Shown piece after piece: positions 17,400 to 26,043 of a stretch of DNA of 64,000 nucleotides. Positions within the stretch are counted from its first letter, which is position 1; each line of letters starts with the position of its first letter. The stretch spans positions 3,003,501 through 3,067,500 of the forward strand of contig NZ_CP162414.1 of NCBI RefSeq assembly GCF_040932005.1, read 5' to 3'. The notes under the pieces were generated by a model. That model did no database searches. It was not told where the DNA came from and worked only from the letters and a program-made list of their open reading frames with translations. The position numbers and the translations under genes were made by a program. Source of the stretch: Aestuariibius sp. HNIBRBA575. GTDB lineage: Bacteria; Pseudomonadota; Alphaproteobacteria; Rhodobacterales; Rhodobacteraceae.

Positions 17400-18854
17400 A
17401 TGAGCACCGTCATCAAGAACGGCACCATTGTCACCGCTGATTTGACCTACAAGGCCGACGTCCTGATCGAAGGCGGCGTCATTTCGCAGATCGGACCTGA
17501 CCTAAAGGGCGACGAACAGCTAGACGCGACCGGCTGTTACATCATGCCCGGTGGTATCGACCCACACACCCATCTGGAAATGCCGTTTATGGGCACTTAT
17601 TCCACCGATGATTTTGAATCTGGCACACGCGCTGGTCTGGCGGGGGGCACCACGATGGTGGTTGACTTTGCCCTGCCCAACCAAGGCGAAAGCATGCTGG
17701 ACGCGCTGAAACGCTGGGACAACAAATCGACCCGCGCCAATTGCGACTATTCGTTTCACATGGCGGTGACATGGTGGGGCGAACAGGTGTTTGACGACAT
17801 GAAAACCATCGTTCAGGAACGTGGGATCAACACATTCAAACATTTCATGGCCTACAAAGGCGCGCTGATGGTCAATGACGATGAAATGTATTCGTCGTTT
17901 CAACGGCTTGCGGAACTGGGCGGCATCGCGATGGTTCATGCGGAAAACGGCGACGTGGTGGCAGAACTGACCGCCAAATTGCTGGCCGAGGGCAATACCG
18001 GCCCCGAAGCGCACGCCTATTCCCGCCCGCCACAGGTCGAAGGCGAAGCCACAAACCGCGCCATCATGATCGCTGATATGGCCGGCGTGCCGCTTTATGT
18101 GGTGCACACTTCCTGCGAAGACAGCCACGAAGCCATCCGCCGCGCCCGCATGCAGGGCAAACGCGTCTGGGGCGAACCGCTGATCCAGCATTTGACTCTG
18201 GACGAAAGCGAATATTTCAACCCCGATTGGGACCATGCCGCGCGGCGTGTCATGTCGCCTCCGTTCCGGAACAAACAACACCAAGACAGCCTGTGGGCTG
18301 GCCTGCAATCCGGGTCTTTGTCCGTGGTGGCCACGGATCATTGCGCGTTCACCACCGATCAAAAACGCACCGGGCTGGGCGACTTTTCCAAAATCCCCAA
18401 CGGCACCGGTGGCCTAGAGGATCGCATGCCGATGTTGTGGACCCATGGCGTGGCTACGGGCCGGATCACGCCCAATGAATTTGTCGCCGTGACATCCACC
18501 AACATCGCCAAAATCCTGAACTGCTATCCGAAAAAGGGCGCGGTTCTGGTTGGGGCAGATGCGGATTTGGTGGTCTGGGATCCCGAAAAATCCAAAACCA
18601 TCACCGCCGCCAGCCAGCAATCCGCCATTGATTACAACGTGTTCGAAGGCAACGAAGTCAAAGGCCTGCCGCGTTATACCCTGACGCGCGGTCAGGTTGC
18701 GGTGATGGACGGCGACATCAAAACCCAAGAAGGCCATGGCGAATTTGTCGCCCGTGGTCCAAACACAGCCGTGAACAAAGCGCTGAGCAGCTGGAAAGAA
18801 CTGACCGCACCGCGCCCCGTGCAGCGCAGCGGCATTCCGTCAACCGGCGTATAA
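17400..18854 (+). CDS. hydA: Dihydropyrimidinase (D-hydantoinase)
   Basis: 484 residues. The metal centre of the cyclic amidohydrolases is complete: GGIDPHTHLEMP (HxH), FKHFMAYKG with the carboxylated lysine, MVHAENGD and YVVHTSCED (His ligands), and VVATDHCAF (Asp). It opens dihydrouracil and dihydrothymine rings to carbamoyl-beta-amino acids, between PreTA and the amidohydrolase. An AAGGAGGAAACCGACC ribosome site precedes the start. A perfect hairpin lies after the stop, before the transporter genes. Confidence 0.95.
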   Translation: MSTVIKNGTIVTADLTYKADVLIEGGVISQIGPDLKGDEQLDATGCYIMPGGIDPHTHLEMPFMGTYSTDDFESGTRAGLAGGTTMVVDFALPNQGESMLDALKRWDNKSTRANCDYSFHMAVTWWGEQVFDDMKTIVQERGINTFKHFMAYKGALMVNDDEMYSSFQRLAELGGIAMVHAENGDVVAELTAKLLAEGNTGPEAHAYSRPPQVEGEATNRAIMIADMAGVPLYVVHTSCEDSHEAIRRARMQGKRVWGEPLIQHLTLDESEYFNPDWDHAARRVMSPPFRNKQHQDSLWAGLQSGSLSVVATDHCAFTTDQKRTGLGDFSKIPNGTGGLEDRMPMLWTHGVATGRITPNEFVAVTSTNIAKILNCYPKKGAVLVGADADLVVWDPEKSKTITAASQQSAIDYNVFEGNEVKGLPRYTLTRGQVAVMDGDIKTQEGHGEFVARGPNTAVNKALSSWKELTAPRPVQRSGIPSTGV

Positions 18855-18884
18855 TCCATGCCCATGGATGGAACATCAATAGAA

Positions 18885-18905
18885 GCCCCGGATGACGTCC
18901 GGGGC
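18885..18905 (+). other. Perfect stem-loop between dihydropyrimidinase and ABC ATPase genes
   Basis: GCCCCGGA and TCCGGGGC arms are fully complementary around a TGACG loop. No T run follows, and the ribosome site of the ATPase gene (GAGGAAC) lies just downstream. It may protect the upstream message or reduce read-through into the transporter genes (inference). Confidence 0.7.
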
Positions 18906-18917
18906 ATGAGGAACAAA

Positions 18918-19697
18918 ATGAGCAACGCAGTGATCAAAGCCAGCAATCTTGATCTGACCTTTCACACCAATGACGGTCCGATCCATGCGCTCAAAGATGT
19001 GAATCTAGACATTGACGAAGGGGATTTTGTGTCCTTTATCGGGCCGTCTGGCTGCGGGAAAACCACGTTTCTGCGCTGCATCGCGGGGCTAGAGACCCCG
19101 ACCGGCGGTGACCTGTTCGTCAATGGCATGACCCCGGACGAAGCGCGCCGCAAACGCGCCTATGGCTATGTATTTCAGGCCGCGGGCTTGTATCCATGGC
19201 GCACAATTGCGGGCAATATCAAACTGCCGCTGGAAATCATGGGGTTCGACAAGGCCGAACAAAACACCCGCGTCGAAAAAGTGCTGGAACTGGTTGATCT
19301 GGCCGGATTTGGCAAAAAATTCCCGTGGCAATTGTCCGGCGGGATGCAGCAACGCGCGTCCATTGCGCGCGCGCTGGCCTTTGATGCGGATATCCTGTTG
19401 ATGGATGAACCATTTGGGGCGCTGGATGAAATTGTCCGCGACCATCTGAACGAACAATTGTTGCAGCTCTGGGCGCGGACCAACAAAACCATCGGCTTTG
19501 TCACCCATTCCATCCCTGAGGCAGTCTATCTGTCGACCAAAATCGTTGTCATGTCTCCGCGCCCCGGTCGGATCACTGACGTCATCCACAGCCCGTTGCC
19601 CAAGGAACGCCCGCTCGATATCCGCGATTCACAGGAATTTATCGATGTGGCCCATCGTGTCCGCGAAGGCCTGCGCGCGGGGCATGCCGATGATTGA
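18918..19697 (+). CDS. ABC transporter ATPase (SsuB/TauB-type), probable pyrimidine importer
   Basis: 259 residues from the ATG preceded by GAGGAACAAA; an earlier in-frame ATG would run through the hairpin. Walker A GPSGCGKTT, a Q-loop (VFQAAGLYPWRT), signature LSGGMQQR, Walker B ILLMDEPFGALDE and the H-loop TH are all present. It powers the two following permeases with the NMT1-like binding protein. Location after the pyrimidine catabolic genes suggests uptake of pyrimidines or their dihydro/ureido derivatives. Confidence 0.92.
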   Translation: MSNAVIKASNLDLTFHTNDGPIHALKDVNLDIDEGDFVSFIGPSGCGKTTFLRCIAGLETPTGGDLFVNGMTPDEARRKRAYGYVFQAAGLYPWRTIAGNIKLPLEIMGFDKAEQNTRVEKVLELVDLAGFGKKFPWQLSGGMQQRASIARALAFDADILLMDEPFGALDEIVRDHLNEQLLQLWARTNKTIGFVTHSIPEAVYLSTKIVVMSPRPGRITDVIHSPLPKERPLDIRDSQEFIDVAHRVREGLRAGHADD

Positions 19698-19730
19698 CCC
19701 GATCCAATTTATCCACATGTGGGGGCTGGC

Positions 19731-20684
19731 ATGAAACAGACCTTTGTCCCTGTCCTGACCGTGATCGCCGCCATCGCCGCGATTTGGTACATCGCCTGCG
19801 TGCCGATGAATATCCGCGAAGTTCTGACAACCGCCGAACGTGCCGGTGCTGTTGTTTATCCCGAAACCGCTGTGGAACGCAGGGACGCAGGCGCGATTGG
19901 CATGGTCTTTGCCAATACTGGCGAATTGGGCGCATCCTGGTCCGTTGAACGCGCGCGCCTGCCCGCCCCGCATCAGGTGGTGGTTGAAATGTGGGACAGC
20001 ACCTTCGGAGAAGAGCTGTTTGGGCGACGCGGCATCGTGCGATCCGGCACATTGTCCAATCGCGGCCTGTTTTATCACGCAGGCATCACCCTATCGGCGA
20101 CCTTGCTGGGCTTTGCCATCGGGGCGGGGCTGGGCGTGATTTTGGCCGTCGGGATTGTCCATTCCAAAGCCATGGACATGTCTGTGATGCCTTGGGCGAT
20201 TGTCAGCCAAACCATCCCAATCATCGCCATCGCACCGATGATCATCGTGGTTCTGTACTCGATTGGCGTGCAGGGCATTCTGCCCAAGGCAATCATATCC
20301 GCCTATCTGTCGTTTTTCCCGGTGGTCGTTGGCATGGTCAAAGGGTTGCGCAGCCCGGATCACATGCAATTGGACCTGCTGCGCACGTATAATGCGTCGA
20401 AATCTCAGTCGTTCTGGATGCTGCGGCTGCCGTCTTCGGTGCCGTATCTGTTCACCTCGATGAAGATCGCCATGGCCGCCAGTCTGGTCGGCGCGATCGT
20501 TGGCGAATTGCCCACCGGTGCCGTGCGCGGACTGGGTGCGCGGATGCTGGCCGGGTCCTATTACGGGCAAACCGTCCAGATCTGGTCGGCTCTGTTTATG
20601 GCGGCGCTGGTTGCGGCGGGCATGGTCGGATTGATTGGCTGGCTGGAACGGCGCACGTTGCGGCGTATGGGGGTGCAATCATGA
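19731..20684 (+). CDS. ABC transporter permease with an extra external segment
   Basis: 317 residues from the ATG after GGGGGCTGGC. The first membrane helix is at residues about 5-25. A polar segment of roughly 80 residues follows (IREVLTTAERAGAV to STFGEELFGRRG) before the usual core of five helices begins at HAGITLSATLLGFAIG. The EAA-type loop reads LLRTYNASKSQSFWMLRLPSSVPYLF. The polar insert should face the periplasm. It overlaps the second permease by ATGA, so the two probably form a heterodimer. Confidence 0.9.
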   Translation: MKQTFVPVLTVIAAIAAIWYIACVPMNIREVLTTAERAGAVVYPETAVERRDAGAIGMVFANTGELGASWSVERARLPAPHQVVVEMWDSTFGEELFGRRGIVRSGTLSNRGLFYHAGITLSATLLGFAIGAGLGVILAVGIVHSKAMDMSVMPWAIVSQTIPIIAIAPMIIVVLYSIGVQGILPKAIISAYLSFFPVVVGMVKGLRSPDHMQLDLLRTYNASKSQSFWMLRLPSSVPYLFTSMKIAMAASLVGAIVGELPTGAVRGLGARMLAGSYYGQTVQIWSALFMAALVAAGMVGLIGWLERRTLRRMGVQS

Positions 20685-21526
20685 TCCTTGTTTTCACCGC
20701 CTTTGCCCTGTGGATCGCCATGTGGTGGCTGAATGTGCAACTGGCCAATGGCCCGGCCGCACATCTGCCCGCCGTCAAAATCGCGATCCCTGCCATTTTT
20801 GGCCTGACACTGATCGTGATGTGGGAATTGATCGTCAAAGGGCTGGATGTGCCGCTGGTCATTCTACCGGCCCCCACCCATATCGCCACCACGTTTGAGG
20901 CAAACCTGTCGATCCTATGGGCGGATTTCAATCAGACCTTCGTCAAAGGCGCGCTGAGCGGCTATGTCATCGGCTGTATCGCCGCGTTTCTGACCGCGAT
21001 CATCGCTGACAAATACGATTTTTTGCGGCGCGGCCTGCTGCCTGTGGGTAATTTCATGGCCGCATTGCCCATTGTCGGCACGGCCCCCATTTTGGTGATG
21101 TGGTACGGATTCAACTGGCAATCCAAAGCTGCCGTCGTGGTGGTTATGGTGTTTTTTCCAGTCTTGGTTAACACCGTCGCCGGTCTGCGTGACACATCTG
21201 GCATGCAGCGCGACCTGATGCGCACATATGGCGCATCCTATTGGCAGACCTTGTTTAAATTGCGCCTGCCCGCTGCGATGCCCTTTGTTTTCAATGGGCT
21301 GAAAATTTCAACAACATTGGCGCTGATCGGTGCGATTGTGGCTGAATTTTTCGGATCGCCCACTTTGGGGATGGGATTTCGCATTTCAACCTCGGTTGGG
21401 CAGCTTGCACTGGATATGGTCTGGGCAGAAATCGTGGTTGCCGCATTGGCCGGGTCCGCGTTTTATGGGGTTATGGCATGGATCGAAGGACGGATCACGT
21501 TCTGGCATCCCTCACACCGACGCTAA
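20681..21526 (+). CDS. ABC transporter permease
   Basis: 281 residues, about seven helices including two at the N terminus before the BPD_transp_1 core. The EAA loop is MRTYGASYWQTLFKLRLPAAMPFVFNG. It resembles ThiX/SsuC-type permeases working with NMT1/THI5-like binding proteins. It is translationally coupled to the previous permease. Confidence 0.92.
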   Translation: MILVFTAFALWIAMWWLNVQLANGPAAHLPAVKIAIPAIFGLTLIVMWELIVKGLDVPLVILPAPTHIATTFEANLSILWADFNQTFVKGALSGYVIGCIAAFLTAIIADKYDFLRRGLLPVGNFMAALPIVGTAPILVMWYGFNWQSKAAVVVVMVFFPVLVNTVAGLRDTSGMQRDLMRTYGASYWQTLFKLRLPAAMPFVFNGLKISTTLALIGAIVAEFFGSPTLGMGFRISTSVGQLALDMVWAEIVVAALAGSAFYGVMAWIEGRITFWHPSHRR

Positions 21527-21582
21527 CGAAATCATATAATGACCGGGAAAATCCGGCGTAATGACAACACGGAGGAACTATC

Positions 21583-22581
21583 ATGAAAAAGACATTGATC
21601 GCGACAACAGCGGCACTGGGTTTGACCGCAGGACTGGCCATGCCAGCACTGGCGGATGATGATGTAACGCTGCAATTGCAATGGGTTACCCAAGCTCAGT
21701 TTGCGGGATATTACGTGGCACTGGAACAAGGTTTCTACGAAGCCGAAGGCCTGAATGTTACCATCCTGCCCGGCGGACCTGACATCGCTCCACCCCAAGT
21801 TCTGGCCGGTGGTGGCGCGGATGCCATGCTGAACTGGATGCCATCCGCCCTTGCCGCCCGTGAAAAGGGTCTGCCGGTGGTGAACATCGCACAGCCGTTC
21901 AAAACATCCGGGCTGATGCTGACTTGCTGGCGTGATACCGGCATTGAATCCGTTGAGGATTTCCGCGGCAAAACCATCGGCGTTTGGTTCTTTGGCAACG
22001 AATATCCGTTCCTCAGCTGGATGAGCCAGGTTGGCATTCCAACCGAAGGTGGCGAAGACGGAATTACAGTTCTGAAACAGGGCTTTAACGTTGATCCACT
22101 GCTGCAACGTCAGGCCGATTGCATTTCGACGATGACCTATAATGAATACGGTCAGGTTCTGGATGCAGGCGTTTCCGAGGACGAATTGATCACCTTCAAA
22201 TACGAAGATCAGGGCGTCGCCACATTGGAAGACGGCATTTACGTGCTAGAGGAAAATCTGGACGATCCGGCATTTGCCGACAAAATGGTGCGCTTTGTGC
22301 GTGCCTCTATGGAAGGCTGGAAATGGGCCGAAGAAAACCCGGGCGAAGCGGCTGAAATCATTCTGGATTATGACGAAACCGGCGCCCAAACCGAAGCTCA
22401 TCAGATCCGCATGATGGCCGAAATCGCCAAACTGACCATGGGATCAAACGGCGCATTGGACGAAGCCGACTTTGATCGCACCGTCGCCACATTGCTGGCC
22501 GGTGGGTCCGATCCTGTGATCACCGCCACCCCAGAAGGCGCATGGACACATGCGATCACGGATGCCGCGCTGAGCGAATAA
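21583..22581 (+). CDS. NMT1/THI5-like substrate-binding protein of the pyrimidine-linked ABC importer
   Basis: 332 residues. Signal peptide residues 1-24 end MPALA. The mature protein begins DDVTLQLQWVTQAQFAGYYVALEQGFYEAEGLNV-type, the signature of THI5/NMT1 proteins that bind pyrimidine or similar ring compounds. A GGGADAMLNWMPSALAAREKG loop and a CW in LMLTCWRDTG line the likely pocket. GGAGGAACTATC precedes the start, so expression can exceed that of the permeases. The context points to uracil, thymine, dihydropyrimidine or hydantoin as ligand (inference). Confidence 0.9.
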   Translation: MKKTLIATTAALGLTAGLAMPALADDDVTLQLQWVTQAQFAGYYVALEQGFYEAEGLNVTILPGGPDIAPPQVLAGGGADAMLNWMPSALAAREKGLPVVNIAQPFKTSGLMLTCWRDTGIESVEDFRGKTIGVWFFGNEYPFLSWMSQVGIPTEGGEDGITVLKQGFNVDPLLQRQADCISTMTYNEYGQVLDAGVSEDELITFKYEDQGVATLEDGIYVLEENLDDPAFADKMVRFVRASMEGWKWAEENPGEAAEIILDYDETGAQTEAHQIRMMAEIAKLTMGSNGALDEADFDRTVATLLAGGSDPVITATPEGAWTHAITDAALSE

Positions 22582-22602
22582 TTCCCATCTGATCAAGTCA
22601 TT

Positions 22603-22635
22603 GGGCGTGCAGGAAACTGCGCGCCCTTTTGTTTT
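22603..22635 (+). terminator. Intrinsic terminator of the pyrimidine importer operon
   Basis: A ten-pair stem (GGGCGTGCAG with CTGCGCGCCC, one G-U) closed by a GAAA tetraloop is followed by TTTTGTTTT. It lies directly after the binding-protein gene and should end the operon. Confidence 0.9.
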
Positions 22636-22689
22636 CCGGTTTGTTCTGAGGCCCCCTAAGGTTAAACACCCTTAAGGAGCCGTTCATAC

Positions 22690-23070
22690 ATGTTGTTATC
22701 CCGCCTCAACCCTAGCCAAATCCTGCGGGCACTGATGGTTTGTCTGGTTGTTCTGGGATTGCTTGCGCCCCGCATGTCCGCAATTTTGGTCCATGTGATC
22801 CCGGGTATTCAAACCGTGGCGATCTGTACCGGGGCGGAAATTATCATCCTGACGCTGGATGCAAACGGCACCCCGATTGAGTCCCAAGAACACAAATCCG
22901 AACATTGTGTTTTGGCCGATCTTGTCATCGCGCAGGCCCAGCCCGACCCCCATTGGCAGGCCTTGGCGCGCGATTACACACGCCCGTTTACGATTGTTGT
23001 TCACGATGCGGCGGATCGGGATCGATTGTCCCATATCCTGCCTTCTCGTGCGCCCCCTGCTGTGATTTGA
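22690..23070 (+). CDS. Small secreted or anchored protein (DUF2946-like)
   Basis: 126 residues. One N-terminal hydrophobic helix (LRALMVCLVVLGLLAPRMS) is followed by a stretch VAICTGAEIIILTLDANGTPI and then EHCVLAD. The C-T-G with a later C pattern is seen in short proteins next to PepSY or copper/iron genes. AAGGAG precedes the start. It ends 36 bases before the PepSY gene and is likely cotranscribed. The assignment to DUF2946 is tentative. Confidence 0.6.
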   Translation: MLLSRLNPSQILRALMVCLVVLGLLAPRMSAILVHVIPGIQTVAICTGAEIIILTLDANGTPIESQEHKSEHCVLADLVIAQAQPDPHWQALARDYTRPFTIVVHDAADRDRLSHILPSRAPPAVI

Positions 23071-23106
23071 CACCTTAATTTTCAAATCAAATCACAGGAC
23101 TATTTT

Positions 23107-24411
23107 ATGACCGATGCAACTGTATCGGGCGTTGCTGCGTCGCAAAAAGCGACCGGCGGGGCCCTCTATCGTATGGTGTGGAAATGGCATTTCCTCGCTT
23201 CTCTTTATGTGCTGCCTTTTATGGCCATGTTGGCCATCACCGGGGGGATTTACCTATATAAACCCCAGATCGAAGCCTGGCTTTATGCCGACCAAATGAA
23301 CGTATCCGTGGGCGAAGCGGTGCTGCCGCTGGAAACCCTAGTGGCGGCTGTAGACGGTGAACTGGGCGTCACCCGTCTGCGGGGCATCACCGTTTACGAC
23401 GATCCAGCCCGATCCGCGATGATCGAATTTAACGACGCAGATCGTGTGCGGTCTTATGCGTGGGTCGATCCCTACACGGGGGACGTTCTGGGGTCCGTTG
23501 AACGGGATCGCATGGCGATGCGGATGCTGAAAAAATTCCATGGCGAATTGCTGTTGGGCAAAACCGGCACAAAATTTGTCGAATTGGCCGCCCATTGGGC
23601 CATCGTGATGTTTATCACCGGCGTCTATCTGTGGTGGCCCCGTGGCCAGCGCACCCTGTCCAAGGCCGTTAGCCTGCCCAAAGGCGAGGGTCGCGCATGG
23701 TGGCGCGAAACCCATCTGTTTGTTGGCTTTTTGGCGACAATCGTTGTGGTGCCCATCCTGATTTCCGGCCTGCCTTGGACGGATGTCTGGGGCGGGGGGC
23801 TGTCCTATGTACAGGAACAGACCGATCAAAAATCCGGATCGCTGCGGTTTTCGCGGGATGTGCCCGGATCAACCACGTCCCAAGGCACGCCCATTGCCTA
23901 TGCAGATGTGATCGCCACGGCCCAAGCCCAAGGGTTGGTGTCGCCCTATGAAATGCGCCCGCCGCGCGACGAAGCGGCCGCGTTTTGGGTCCGTTCGGCC
24001 AGCCGGGATCGGTATGAGCAATCCGAACTGATCGTGGATCAATATTCCGGTGACGTTCTGATGCGGCATGACTTTGACCAGAACCCTGTTTTGGCCAAGG
24101 CCGTTTCGCTGGGCATTTCCCTGCACCAAGGCGAACTCTACGGACCGCTCAATCTGGTGGTGAACACATTGGCGGCTTTGGCGGCATTGTTCCTGTCAAT
24201 CACCGGATTCGTGGCATGGTGGAAACGCCGCCCCGCGGGTCGGCTGGGGGTGCCAAATGCGCCGGACCGGGCCTTGGGATCGGGTATGATCGTGTTGATC
24301 ATTTTTGTGTCGCTGCTGTTCCCATTGGTGGCCGCATCCCTGATCGCCGCGCTGTTGCTAGATTGGCTGATCTTTAGCCGCTTGGGTTGGTTCCGATCAG
24401 AAAACCCCTAA
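23107..24411 (+). CDS. PepSY-associated membrane protein (PiuB/PepSY_TM family)
   Basis: 434 residues. Helix 1 is near residues 34-55, followed by a large external PepSY-like part, then WAIVMFITGVYLWWPRG, FVGFLATIVVVPILISGLPW, and two C-terminal helices (AALAALFLSITGFVAWWKRRP and MIVLIIFVSLLFPLV), four to five in all. The family is linked to siderophore and iron uptake or reduction. No TonB receptor is adjacent, so the iron link is from family knowledge only. Confidence 0.85.
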   Translation: MTDATVSGVAASQKATGGALYRMVWKWHFLASLYVLPFMAMLAITGGIYLYKPQIEAWLYADQMNVSVGEAVLPLETLVAAVDGELGVTRLRGITVYDDPARSAMIEFNDADRVRSYAWVDPYTGDVLGSVERDRMAMRMLKKFHGELLLGKTGTKFVELAAHWAIVMFITGVYLWWPRGQRTLSKAVSLPKGEGRAWWRETHLFVGFLATIVVVPILISGLPWTDVWGGGLSYVQEQTDQKSGSLRFSRDVPGSTTSQGTPIAYADVIATAQAQGLVSPYEMRPPRDEAAAFWVRSASRDRYEQSELIVDQYSGDVLMRHDFDQNPVLAKAVSLGISLHQGELYGPLNLVVNTLAALAALFLSITGFVAWWKRRPAGRLGVPNAPDRALGSGMIVLIIFVSLLFPLVAASLIAALLLDWLIFSRLGWFRSENP

Positions 24412-24424
24412 GTTTCAAACCACT

Positions 24425-24451
24425 TTTGGGCCGGCCGCGTTCCGGCCCAAA
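24425..24451 (+). terminator. Stem-loop after the PepSY gene
   Basis: TTTGGGCCGG and CCGGCCCAAA are perfect 10-base arms around CCGCGTT. The T run is missing, so it may be a weak terminator or a 3' stabiliser. The rest of the 24412-24600 gap shows no gene. Confidence 0.6.
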
Positions 24452-24600
24452 GGTCACATGAGGGGCAACACATCGTTTTCCTTTTTGGGAAAGCAGTCGT
24501 TGGCGTAGCTCGCCGCGAATGTCAGTTTCGAGCCCTCTTCGACCGATGCTGCGCTACGCGTGAATGTCATCCTATGGTCCAAGGTGTTCCAGGGTTCAGG

Positions 24601-25203
24601 CTAATTCGACGGAACGACGTAGTCAAAAAGCTGCCGAAATGGTATTTGATTTGCCGGATGCATTGGACTTCCTTCGCGGATTTTCTTGGTAAAGCTACAA
24701 TATCCGTGCAGCAACGACCAAATCGTGATCTCGAGCGTCAAAGGGCCAGTATTCGTGTCTTGAAAGGGCGCGCAGCACTGTTCCAAAATTTCGAATGAGG
24801 CGCGAGATTTTGCGCCAAGGTCTGGATCGCAGAAATCTATCTGGCTGGAATTAAACATCAATCCATAGAGGGCCTGATTTGCCGCAGCAAATTCCAAATA
24901 CCCTTCACATATGGAATAAAGGCGATCTCGGTTCAGGTTCGGTGCACGGCTCAAGTGAGCAAGCATTGTCGCGGTAAACGTTTCATGGCCGCGTGCCGCA
25001 ATCGCAGTGAGCAGTCCTTCTATACCGTCAAAGTGATGAGCCGGTGCCGCGTGAGAGACCCCAGCGCGTGCGGCACATTTACGGAGTGTCAGCGCATTTG
25101 CACCGCCGCTTTGTAACAACTCAATTCCCGCGCTGATGAGCGTTTGGCGCAAATCTCCGGCACGCTTCGTCTTTTCATTCAAATTCATATTGGTCGAATA
25201 CAT
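24601..25203 (-). CDS. TetR-family regulator
   Basis: 200 residues. Helix-turn-helix LRQTLISAGIELLQSGGANALTLRKCAARAGVSHAAPAHHFDG; the C-terminal domain resembles TetR_C_13/WHG type (LYGLMFNSSQIDF). It is divergent from a DUF2306 gene across a 69-base gap containing two 15-base palindromes. Base composition and codon use are more AT-rich than in most neighbours. There is no ribosome site at the first ATG; a second ATG at 25188 is possible. Probably represses itself and the DUF2306 gene. Confidence 0.87.
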   Translation of the reverse strand: MYSTNMNLNEKTKRAGDLRQTLISAGIELLQSGGANALTLRKCAARAGVSHAAPAHHFDGIEGLLTAIAARGHETFTATMLAHLSRAPNLNRDRLYSICEGYLEFAAANQALYGLMFNSSQIDFCDPDLGAKSRASFEILEQCCAPFQDTNTGPLTLEITIWSLLHGYCSFTKKIREGSPMHPANQIPFRQLFDYVVPSN

Positions 25204-25209
25204 TTACGG

Positions 25210-25224
25210 CTTGACAGTGTCAAG
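25210..25224. promoter_or_regulatory. TetR operator O1
   Basis: CTTGACAGTGTCAAG, a perfect palindrome around a central G. It contains a TTGACA hexamer and begins 7 bases before the TetR start, so binding would block transcription. Confidence 0.75.
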
Positions 25225-25245
25225 TAGATTGACGTAAGCGGTGAA

Positions 25246-25260
25246 CTTGACACTGTCAAG
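25246..25260. promoter_or_regulatory. TetR operator O2
   Basis: CTTGACACTGTCAAG, identical to O1 except for the centre base, 36 bases away centre to centre. It ends inside the AAGGAG ribosome site of the DUF2306 gene. Confidence 0.75.
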
Positions 25261-25272
25261 GAGTGCGCAACG

Positions 25273-25887
25273 ATGTTGCTTAAAATGAAGATTCAACGAG
25301 GCATTTTTTGGTTTTTGTCCATTGCCGTTGCCCTCGTGTCTTACCGGTTTGTCGTACTTGGGATGAAGACAGGGTTTCCGAACATGGCCCACCAATTGGT
25401 GTCGCCTAATTACTCGTTTTACTTGCACGTTATCTTCGCACCTATCGCGCTTGCCATCGCGCCGTTCCAACTGTCCGAGAAGTTTCGGGCCAAATCGCTC
25501 AGTCGGCATCGGTTGTTGGGCCGGATATATGTTGGCGCAGTTTTGGTGGCTGGCTTGAGCGGTATCATGATCGGTTTCGACGCCATGCATGGCCCAATTG
25601 CGCAATCGGGGTTTATTTTACTGGCCATAATCTGGCTTGTGGTGACGTTTAAGGCAGTCCAATTCGCAAGACGACGCGAAATTAGCTTGCACCGTGAATG
25701 GATGATCCGCTCAATCGCGTTAACTTTCGCAGGTGTAATGTTGCGTGTTTGGCTTCCTGCTCAGCTCATCTCAGGTGTTCCATTTGACGTGGCATATCAG
25801 GTTGTGTCCTGGCTTTGTTGGCTACCAAACCTAGTTGTGGCTGAGTACTTCGTGCGAAAACTGAGAAACACCAAAAGCAGTCATTGA
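25273..25887 (+). CDS. DUF2306 integral membrane protein
   Basis: 204 residues, about six membrane helices. The conserved elements of DUF2306 are present: FYLHVIFAPIALAIAPFQL near residue 55, SRHRLLGRIYVGAVLVAGLSGIMIGF, and HREWMIRSIALTFAGVMLR. Histidines in the first, third and fifth segments could bind heme or metal, but no function is established. AAGGAGTGCGCAACG precedes the start. Divergent from a TetR gene with shared operators. Confidence 0.85.
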   Translation: MLLKMKIQRGIFWFLSIAVALVSYRFVVLGMKTGFPNMAHQLVSPNYSFYLHVIFAPIALAIAPFQLSEKFRAKSLSRHRLLGRIYVGAVLVAGLSGIMIGFDAMHGPIAQSGFILLAIIWLVVTFKAVQFARRREISLHREWMIRSIALTFAGVMLRVWLPAQLISGVPFDVAYQVVSWLCWLPNLVVAEYFVRKLRNTKSSH

Positions 25888-26043
25888 TCTTACATGGCGT
25901 CAGCGTCGCTTTGTCCCGCGCAACCGACGGTCACTTGGCCCTATGCGCATGTCCGTTTTTGAAAGCACAAACAGGCAATTCTGAACTGCCTTCGGTCGCG
26001 ATTGCGAAATATAAACGTATATGGCGCCTGACACCCTATCAAA

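Noticed and set aside
17520..18362. Open frame of 280 codons on the minus strand
   Set aside because: Antisense to dihydropyrimidinase; no domain.
24452..24600. Possible tRNA or small gene after the PepSY gene
   Set aside because: No cloverleaf arms and no frame with a start and ribosome site; left as empty.
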